Below, piece by piece: positions 1 to 4,554 of a stretch of DNA of 9,180 nucleotides. Position 1 is the first letter of the stretch, and every line of letters begins with the position of its first letter. The position numbers and the translations under genes are program-made. The notes beneath the pieces were generated by a model, which had not been told where the DNA came from, searched no databases, and saw only the letters and a list, made by a program, of their open reading frames with translations. This stretch comes from Clostridia bacterium (lineage in GTDB: Bacteria; Bacillota; Clostridia; Oscillospirales; CAG-272). The stretch lies in the NCBI GenBank assembly GCA_017451975.1, contig JAFTNI010000130.1:1-9180 (forward strand), given 5' to 3'.

Positions 1-189
1 AAGCTCTATGACGAGCTTTGCCTCTGCACAGTAAAAATCTGCAATATACCTTCCGAGAACCTTTTGGCGTGAAAAGCGGATGGGGTAGATACGCAGAAAA
101 TCATACCAAAGGTGTTTTTCTCCTTTTGTCATATTCTTTCGCAACATTTTTGCGGTTGGAACAATATCTTTATTGTGTTTTCTCTGCAT
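1..189 (-). CDS. DUF559 endonuclease-like protein, 5' part only (runs off the left edge)
   Basis: Only the first 63 codons are in the window, and the frame is open to base 1. The protein begins MQRKHNKDIVPTAKMLR and then shows the DUF559 signature: GEKHLWYDFLR (about residues 22-32), RFSRQKVLGRYIADFYC (about 38-54) and KLVIEL at the edge. DUF559 proteins are about 115-130 residues with a restriction-endonuclease-like fold related to Vsr mismatch endonucleases; their role in the cell is not established. The start is the ATG at 189-187, preceded by a GGAGGG site (196-201) six bases upstream. The catalytic Asp/Glu-X-Lys part of the fold is mostly beyond the edge, so activity cannot be judged. 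Its leader contains the GC-rich hairpin repeat at 191-250. Family assignment is from motif recognition and is strong. Confidence 0.85.
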   Translation of the reverse strand, partial: MQRKHNKDIVPTAKMLRKNMTKGEKHLWYDFLRIYPIRFSRQKVLGRYIADFYCAEAKLVIEL

Positions 190-190
190 T

Positions 191-250
191 ACAATCCCTC
201 CGTCACGCTGACGCGTGCCCACCTCCCTTTACACAAGGGAGGCTTTTGCC
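191..250. repeat. GC-rich double hairpin, possible dispersed repeat in the DUF559 leader
   Basis: Two adjacent inverted repeats are visible: CACGC (204-208) with GCGTG (213-217), and CCTCCCTT (222-229) with AAGGGAGG (235-242), the second followed on the plus strand by CTTTT. The block ends at the ribosome binding site of the DUF559 gene. It is much more GC-rich than the flanking intergenic DNA. I have the impression that similar blocks precede DUF559 genes in other clostridia, but this is memory, not a search. On the plus strand the second hairpin could act as a weak terminator. Confidence 0.5.
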
Positions 251-291
251 TATTTCCGTCTCAATATTTCTCGATAAATTGTCGAAGTAAT

Positions 292-636
292 TTAATCTTT
301 CTTGGATAATTTGATCAATTCTTCCATTGTAAATTCTTGGTATCTGTTATGTTCAAACATTGTTGTTGTAGTATCTGGTATGTTTTTCATTAGATTCTGT
401 AAATCAATCTCCTCCGGCAATCTAAGAAACTTACCTTCATCATCTTCCGATTTTGATACGCAAAAAATAAAATCTCCTCGTTCAAAATTAATGTCAAAAT
501 AATCCGTAACATCCAACGGATTAACATCAAAATATTCTTCTTGGTCTTCTATAAACTTCTCATATATAAATTCCAATAACGCTTCTTTGCTTATTTTAAT
601 AATGCGAACACTATTTTTATTAAGTTTTTTCTTCAT
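292..636 (-). CDS. Small acidic protein of unknown function (114 aa)
   Basis: I do not recognise a named family. The 114-residue product starts with a Lys-rich stretch (MKKKLNKNSVRIIKISKEAL), then is strongly acidic (EDQEEYFDVNPLDVTDYFD, about residues 30-48), has a hydrophobic core strand (GDFIFCV, about 54-60) and ends in a helical Glu/Lys-rich tail. There is no signal peptide or membrane segment, so it is probably cytoplasmic. I chose the ATG at 636 because GAGGG lies eight bases upstream; an in-frame ATG at 654 would add six residues but has no Shine-Dalgarno sequence. It has its own promoter (709-737) and is separated from the upstream membrane operon by a terminator. Size, charge and solitary position would fit an immunity- or antitoxin-like accessory protein, but that is speculation. 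Confidence 0.7.
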   Translation of the reverse strand: MKKKLNKNSVRIIKISKEALLEFIYEKFIEDQEEYFDVNPLDVTDYFDINFERGDFIFCVSKSEDDEGKFLRLPEEIDLQNLMKNIPDTTTTMFEHNRYQEFTMEELIKLSKKD

Positions 637-708
637 GTCATTTTCCCTCATCAAATTCTTTTTTATCGTAGCATAATTCCTTTATGCATAGTCTTAATCA
701 CACATCCT

Positions 709-737
709 ATTATAGCACAAAAACCGCAGAAAATCAA
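709..737 (-). promoter_or_regulatory. SigA-type promoter for the 114-aa gene, nested in a terminator
   Basis: On the minus strand the -35 box TTGATT (737-732) and -10 box TATAAT (714-709) are separated by exactly 17 bases. The -35 box lies in the loop of the hairpin at 718-750, so the promoter and the upstream operon's terminator share sequence. The gene's start codon is about 70 bases downstream. Confidence 0.7.
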
Positions 738-750
738 TCTGCGGTTTTTG
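718..750 (-). terminator. Intrinsic terminator of the YwaF-YhhN operon (probably bidirectional)
   Basis: A perfect 13-bp stem (718-730 with 738-750) surrounds a 7-base loop. The arms carry CCGCAGA/TCTGCGG next to a run of five A or T, so both strands have a T-run after the stem. It is 83 bases past the stop of the YhhN-like gene. Confidence 0.85.
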
Positions 751-832
751 CTTTTCCTGTCGGTAGGTAATGTACTCCAAAACTGTCCTTTAAGGTACGT
801 CCCTATTTGCCATAGATTTTTTGTTTTTTCAG

Positions 833-1606
833 TTACTCTTCTTCTGCGAGTATGGCTTTTATCTGTTCGCGTGCGCGCTTTCTTTCCATTTGCTCTTTAT
901 CGAGCCTTTTGAAAAGCTTGTGTGCGGGCGCCATTGCTATAAGCGCCTGAGAGGGGAGATAGAAGCCGTATACGAGGTCGAGCTTGGAACGCTTTATGTG
1001 CATAACCACTTCGCGCACCATGGGCGCTTCCATAAAGTATTTATCCATTTCGTTGAAGCCTATGACTGTATCGGAAATCATGAGGCAGAGCAAGCCTGTG
1101 GCAAGCACGCCCGTATTGCCGTAATCGAGGAATGCGAAAACGACGTTGAGCGCAAGGTTAACGTAATAGAACATGGAAATAACGGCAACGGGGTCTGCAC
1201 CGGGGCCGAGCACAACGAGTGTTGTGGTAACTATAGCAGAAGAGCATACGATACGCAGGATAATGTGCGTAAGGCGGCGCCTGTGGCTTGTGTCTGCCGT
1301 GAAAAGGCGTATGAAATAGAACATCTGCACGGCGGAGAAGCATATCATACCGGGCAGGCGCTCCTGCTCGGGCAGAAGCACGAGAAAGAAATCTGCGCCC
1401 ATCGTGCCGATAAGACCGAGCTGGGTGAAAATATGCTCGCTTGTGTTCTTCCAGAAAAGGGCGCAGAAAATGCAAGCCGCGGTAACGTAAGCATATGAGA
1501 ATACCGAAAACATTCCGCTTACGTTGTGCATAAGGAAAACGAAAATTATTTCGAGCAATATAAAATCTACTGTAAGGAAAAATAGTGTCTTTTTAGTTTT
1601 TATCAC
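833..1606 (-). CDS. YhhN/TMEM86-family integral membrane protein (possible lysoplasmalogenase)
   Basis: A 257-residue multi-pass membrane protein with about seven or eight hydrophobic segments and a basic cytoplasmic tail (ERKRAREQIK). Three features match YhhN proteins: the acidic motif MGADFFL (69-75) within a membrane segment, the later pattern GLLCLMISDT (171-180) with its Ser-Asp pair, and a C-terminal FYLPSQALIA (215-224), which resembles the family's YY-AQ-LIA ending. The human members TMEM86A and TMEM86B hydrolyse the vinyl-ether bond of lysoplasmalogens; bacterial members are largely uncharacterised. The start is GTG at 1606, with GAGGA about nine bases upstream. It overlaps the end of the YwaF-family gene by 14 bases, so the two are cotranscribed and probably translationally coupled. 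Sequence similarity is modest; the alternative is an unassigned polytopic protein. Confidence 0.6.
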   Translation of the reverse strand: MIKTKKTLFFLTVDFILLEIIFVFLMHNVSGMFSVFSYAYVTAACIFCALFWKNTSEHIFTQLGLIGTMGADFFLVLLPEQERLPGMICFSAVQMFYFIRLFTADTSHRRRLTHIILRIVCSSAIVTTTLVVLGPGADPVAVISMFYYVNLALNVVFAFLDYGNTGVLATGLLCLMISDTVIGFNEMDKYFMEAPMVREVVMHIKRSKLDLVYGFYLPSQALIAMAPAHKLFKRLDKEQMERKRAREQIKAILAEEE

Positions 1607-2534
1607 GGTGTTTGATCCTCGAACAAATGGTAACTATGCACTTTTCCACCGTATATACCAGCGCCGAAACGAGCGCAAAGCCGAAAACGTATATGATGAG
1701 ATATACGGGATAAGGTACAAGCGGGTATATAGCGGAAAGAAGGGGGAGCGTGCAAGGGGTGAAAGGGCTTATGAAAAACATATTGAATTCTACGCCGGGC
1801 ATTGTATAGTGCGCTACCGTGTTCATAAGCAGCGCGAGCGCGGCGAAAACGGAAAATACTATCATGCTCCAGGCAAAGAAGCGTTTGTTAAGGTGGTGGC
1901 GGTTATGCGAAACAAGGAAAACACCTGCGGCAAGCTGCATGCCGTGGTGAACCATCGTCTGGATATTGATGCCGATCATAGAGGTGAAAACGTCGCCGGG
2001 GTAGAGCATTACCACGAAACCGGCAAAGAACGAAAACGTTACCATATAAGCAACTATTGCGTTTCTGAACTTGCCCTCCTTTGCGAAAATTACAATAGGC
2101 ATAAGGTAAAGCGGGGTGGAGCAGAACTGGAAGGGGAAGGCGTGCCAGGTATATGACCACGTACCCGTTACGCCGTCGCTGCTGAAGGAAAATACGAGCT
2201 GCTTGTAGATTTCAAAGAAGAAAATAATGAGCCAGAGAACGAGCAAAACGCGGCGAAGCGTACTGTCGCTGCAATCTTTGAACTTCGCAACGAGAAATAC
2301 GGTGAAGCCAAGCGTGATTATAACGAAGGCTATGTGCCATACACCGTAAAGCTCGGGCACTTCCATTCTTGCGCTGAGCAGATGAAGAAGCTTTTCGAAT
2401 GGGGAAAGCTCGCCTTCAATGGCGGCACCCGTTATAAGCGCAGCCACGGTAAAAATCAAAGCAACTGCGGCGAAAATAATAAGCGTCACAAGGTAAAGGG
2501 GCATTTGCTTTTTACTTTTTTGTTGGGCGTCCAT
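1593..2534 (-). CDS. YwaF/TP0381-family (TMEM164-like) integral membrane protein
   Basis: A 313-residue polytopic protein with about seven membrane segments. Family hallmarks are WHAFPFQFCSTPLYLMPI (130-147), which carries the conserved His131 and Cys138, a His-His pair at 196-197 (MVHHGMQ), and the late NMFFISPF...P.PVYLI pattern (251-280). This matches the TP0381/YwaF family, which includes animal TMEM164. Human TMEM164 has been reported as a cysteine-dependent acyltransferase acting on ether phosphatidylethanolamine; the bacterial proteins have no settled function. The start is ATG 2534 with AAAGGA (2542-2547) seven bases upstream. It is the first gene of a two-gene operon with the YhhN-like gene, which begins inside its last codons. 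Membership of the family is fairly sure; the enzyme activity is inference. Confidence 0.72.
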   Translation of the reverse strand: MDAQQKSKKQMPLYLVTLIIFAAVALIFTVAALITGAAIEGELSPFEKLLHLLSARMEVPELYGVWHIAFVIITLGFTVFLVAKFKDCSDSTLRRVLLVLWLIIFFFEIYKQLVFSFSSDGVTGTWSYTWHAFPFQFCSTPLYLMPIVIFAKEGKFRNAIVAYMVTFSFFAGFVVMLYPGDVFTSMIGINIQTMVHHGMQLAAGVFLVSHNRHHLNKRFFAWSMIVFSVFAALALLMNTVAHYTMPGVEFNMFFISPFTPCTLPLLSAIYPLVPYPVYLIIYVFGFALVSALVYTVEKCIVTICSRIKHRDKN

Positions 2535-2541
2535 AATGTTG

Positions 2542-2613
2542 TCCTTTCTGAATATAATTATAACTTTTTTAGTAGACGTTGCTTATTTTAGCATATATTT
2601 ATACAAAATACAA
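2542..2613 (-). promoter_or_regulatory. Promoter and ribosome binding site of the YwaF-YhhN operon
   Basis: On the minus strand TTGTAT (2613-2608) and TAAAAT (2590-2585) are 17 bases apart; the -35 box is a weak match and the -10 box a good one. An AAAGGA ribosome binding site follows at 2547-2542. Confidence 0.5.
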
Positions 2614-2652
2614 GGGGGTATTGCTATTATTTGAAATAATTATGAGATTTTC

Positions 2653-2686
2653 GCAAAAAAACAGGGGCAGAATTTCTGCCCCTGTT
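2653..2686 (-). terminator. Intrinsic terminator after the flotillin gene
   Basis: A perfect 12-bp stem (2660-2671 with 2675-2686, core CAGGGGCAG) has a 3-base loop and is followed on the minus strand by a run of seven T. It lies about 30 bases past the flotillin stop codon and separates that gene from the membrane-protein operon. Confidence 0.92.
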
Positions 2687-2716
2687 CCAATGAAATGTTA
2701 TTTTGAAACGATTGAT

Positions 2717-4198
2717 TTAAGCCTCTGTATCGCCCGTTTCTTCTTCTGCGGGAGTTTGTGTGCCGAGTGCGGCTTTGCCGCCCGCAAAGCCTGCAATTAT
2801 GCTGGAAAGGTCGATGCCGGTAGATTCCTTCATGCCCTCCATTATCTGGTTTGCGCTGTTCATAACGTCGCGCACAACCTTCGTGGAGTTGCCGTCGCCG
2901 TACATAACGATCTTATCCGTGCGGGAAAGGGGAGAAGCGGCGTTCTTAACAACCTCGGGAAGAGCCGTGAGGTACATTTCAAGCACGGAGGCTTCGCCCA
3001 TCTTCTTCTGCGCTTCTGCTTTCTTTTCGATGGCTTCAGCTTCTGCAAGACCTTTAGCGCGGATACCTTCTGCCTCCTGCTCCATAGAGAAGCGGAGCGC
3101 TTCGGCTTCTGCTTTTCTTGCTTCCGCTGCCTGAAGTGCTTCATATTTTTTAGCTTCTGCTTCGTATTTCTTGGCTTCCGCTATCTGGAGCGCTTCGTAT
3201 TTTTTAGCCTCTGCTTCGCGCTGGCGCTGAACGAGGTCGGCTTCTGCTTCTTTTTCCGTCTGGTATTTCATAGCGTCTGCCTGCTTGATAATAGATGCCT
3301 CGAGCTCGCGCTCTTTGATGGCAATGTTCTTTTCGGCAAGCTCTGCTTCTTTTTCGCGGCGCGCGATATCTGCTTCGGTTTTCGCAATTTCGATAACCTT
3401 GCGCTGCGCTTCCTGCTGAATGGAGTAAGCGGCGTCGGCTTCAGCCTTCTTTGTATCGGCTTTAACCTTCATATCAGCCTGCTGAACGGAAAGCTCTGCG
3501 TTCTGTTCTGCAATTTTCTTCTCGGATTCAACGCGCACTGCGTTTGCTTCTTCCTGCGCCTTTGCCGTTGCAATAGCTATATCGCGCTGAGCGTTTGCTT
3601 TTGCAATCTGCGCGTTTTTGCGTATCTGCTCTACGTTGTCGATACCCATGTTTTCAATAGTGCCTGCGGCATCCTTGAAGTTCTGGATATTGAAGTTTAC
3701 AACCTCGATACCGAGCTTTTTCATATCGGGCACAACGTTTTCCGTTATTTTTTTCGCAACGCCCTGGCGGTCCTGAACCATCTCTTTAAGCCCAACCGAG
3801 CCTACGATTTCTCGCATATTACCCTCGAGCACCTGCGTAACAAGGCTTATAAGCTCTTGCTGGCGCATACCGAGCAGCGCCTCTGCCGCGAGGCTGAGCG
3901 CAGCGGGGTCGGAGCAAATTTTGATGTTTGCAACACCGTCAACGGTTACGTTGATAAATTCGTTTGTGGGTACGGCTTCGCTCGTTTTTACGTCAACCTG
4001 CATAACGCGAAGGGAAAGACGGTCAACACGCTCGAAGAAGGGGCAGCGCCAGCCCGCTTTACCAATAAGTATACGGCGCTTTTTGCCAAGACCGGAGATG
4101 ATGTAAGCCGTATCGGGCGGAGCTTTAAGGTAGCCGCCTGCGAAGAAGAGCACAACAATCAGCGCGGCAACTATTGCTACGATTATAAAAGGGTTCAT
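2717..4198 (-). CDS. floT: Flotillin (SPFH/Band-7 domain membrane scaffold)
   Basis: A 493-residue protein with the full flotillin architecture: an N-terminal membrane segment (about residues 3-22), an SPFH/Band-7 domain (about 25-190, with YLKAPPDTAYIISGLGKKRR and FINVTVDGVANIKI), a long Ala/Glu/Lys-rich coiled coil (about 190-400) and a flotillin tail containing LPEVVKNAASPLSRTDKIVMYGDG. Length is close to Bacillus subtilis FloT/YuaG (about 509). Flotillins oligomerise on the inner face of the membrane and organise protein- and lipid-enriched microdomains. The coiled coil holds a short internal duplication, the block EAKKYEALQ recurring near 318-345. Start is ATG 4198 with AGGAGG (4205-4210) six bases upstream. 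An NfeD-type partner, often next to flotillins, is not visible in this window. The gene has its own promoter, riboswitch-like leader and terminator. The symbol is by family resemblance. Confidence 0.93.
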   Translation of the reverse strand: MNPFIIVAIVAALIVVLFFAGGYLKAPPDTAYIISGLGKKRRILIGKAGWRCPFFERVDRLSLRVMQVDVKTSEAVPTNEFINVTVDGVANIKICSDPAALSLAAEALLGMRQQELISLVTQVLEGNMREIVGSVGLKEMVQDRQGVAKKITENVVPDMKKLGIEVVNFNIQNFKDAAGTIENMGIDNVEQIRKNAQIAKANAQRDIAIATAKAQEEANAVRVESEKKIAEQNAELSVQQADMKVKADTKKAEADAAYSIQQEAQRKVIEIAKTEADIARREKEAELAEKNIAIKERELEASIIKQADAMKYQTEKEAEADLVQRQREAEAKKYEALQIAEAKKYEAEAKKYEALQAAEARKAEAEALRFSMEQEAEGIRAKGLAEAEAIEKKAEAQKKMGEASVLEMYLTALPEVVKNAASPLSRTDKIVMYGDGNSTKVVRDVMNSANQIMEGMKESTGIDLSSIIAGFAGGKAALGTQTPAEEETGDTEA

Positions 4199-4276
4199 AT
4201 TTTTCCTCCTGATGAAAATAAAATTTTTGTTTTCTGCAAAAGCGGGGGAGCATTTGTTTACGTTTGCGCTAGCTGT

Positions 4277-4317
4277 AAAACAAAAAGACTTTTACCGCTG
4301 TTTACAGTAAAAGTCTT
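4277..4317 (-). terminator. Leader terminator (expression platform) upstream of the flotillin gene
   Basis: On the minus strand AAGACTTTTAC (4317-4307) pairs perfectly with GTAAAAGTCTT (4295-4285), and the transcript then reads TTTTTGTTTT. This is an intrinsic terminator inside the 5' leader, about 80 bases before the flotillin start. Its 5' arm contains the CTTTT (4313-4309) that closes helix P1 of the upstream aptamer, so the two folds exclude each other. This is the layout of a ligand-on riboswitch. Confidence 0.85.
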
Positions 4318-4412
4318 GTAAAATCGTTTTAAGATCTGTGTATGCCGAGCATCTGCAGCTGCTGTCATGACGGCAAACACACATTGGTGTGAGCAATGTA
4401 CTACTCCCTTTT
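4307..4412 (-). ncRNA. yybP-ykoY-like riboswitch (Mn2+-sensing) in the flotillin leader
   Basis: Read on the minus strand, the leader begins with AAAAGGGAGTAG (4412-4401), the P1 strand plus the L1 GGAGTAG characteristic of yybP-ykoY RNAs. It continues with P2 hairpin ACATTG/CAATGT (4399-4394, 4386-4381); P3 GTGTTTGCCG with CGGCATACAC (4380-4371, 4347-4338); L3 containing CGTCATGAC (from 4372), which matches the conserved CGUCA internal loop; a small hairpin TAAAA/TTTTA (4331-4319); and ACAAGACTTTT (4319-4309), matching the conserved GCAAGACC 3' strand, with CTTTT closing P1. In known members L1 and L3 dock to form an Mn2+ site, and binding turns on exporters such as mntP and TerC-type genes. 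The transcription start would fall near 4415, so the RNA begins almost at the aptamer. Recognition is by eye, not by covariance model. Confidence 0.85.
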
Positions 4413-4421
4413 GACATATAT

Positions 4422-4450
4422 AGTATAGCATATTTCTTATGCTTTGTCAA
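4422..4450 (-). promoter_or_regulatory. Consensus SigA promoter of the flotillin transcript
   Basis: On the minus strand a perfect TTGACA (4450-4445) and TATACT (4427-4422) are separated by 17 bases. Initiation is expected near 4415, only a few bases before the riboswitch P1 helix. Since the promoter is near-ideal, control probably lies in the leader. Confidence 0.93.
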
Positions 4451-4512
4451 TAGGGTAGACGCGGATTTTGGAGAAATTTGCATTATTTGCCAAAATGTGC
4501 GCGCGAAGCAAC

Positions 4513-4539
4513 AAAAAAGGCAGGTAAAACCTGCCTTTT
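4513..4539 (-). terminator. Intrinsic terminator of the phosphoesterase lipoprotein gene
   Basis: A perfect 11-bp stem (4515-4525 with 4529-4539, core GGCAGGT/ACCTGCC) has a 3-base loop and is followed on the minus strand by six T. It lies 16 bases past the stop codon. With the promoter at 4422-4450 it shows that the flotillin is a separate transcription unit. Confidence 0.92.
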
Positions 4540-4554
4540 GATGTTTGGATTTAA

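Noticed and set aside
751..832. Possible insertion-sequence remnant between the YhhN gene and its terminator
   Set aside because: No terminal inverted repeats, target duplication or transposase fragment can be seen; it is treated as a 3' untranslated stretch.
821..2156. Plus-strand frames opposite the YhhN and YwaF genes
   Set aside because: They are antisense shadows without start signals, while the minus-strand proteins have family motifs and an operon arrangement.
2579..4321. Long Phe/Cys-rich plus-strand frame (580 codons) opposite the flotillin
   Set aside because: It mirrors the Ala/Glu/Lys coiled-coil codons of the flotillin, has skewed composition, and runs through the flotillin's own leader and terminators.
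4292..4483. 63-codon minus-strand open frame beginning MQISPKSAST in the flotillin leader
   Set aside because: It spans the promoter, the riboswitch and part of the terminator, has no ribosome binding site, and its start lies upstream of the transcription start.
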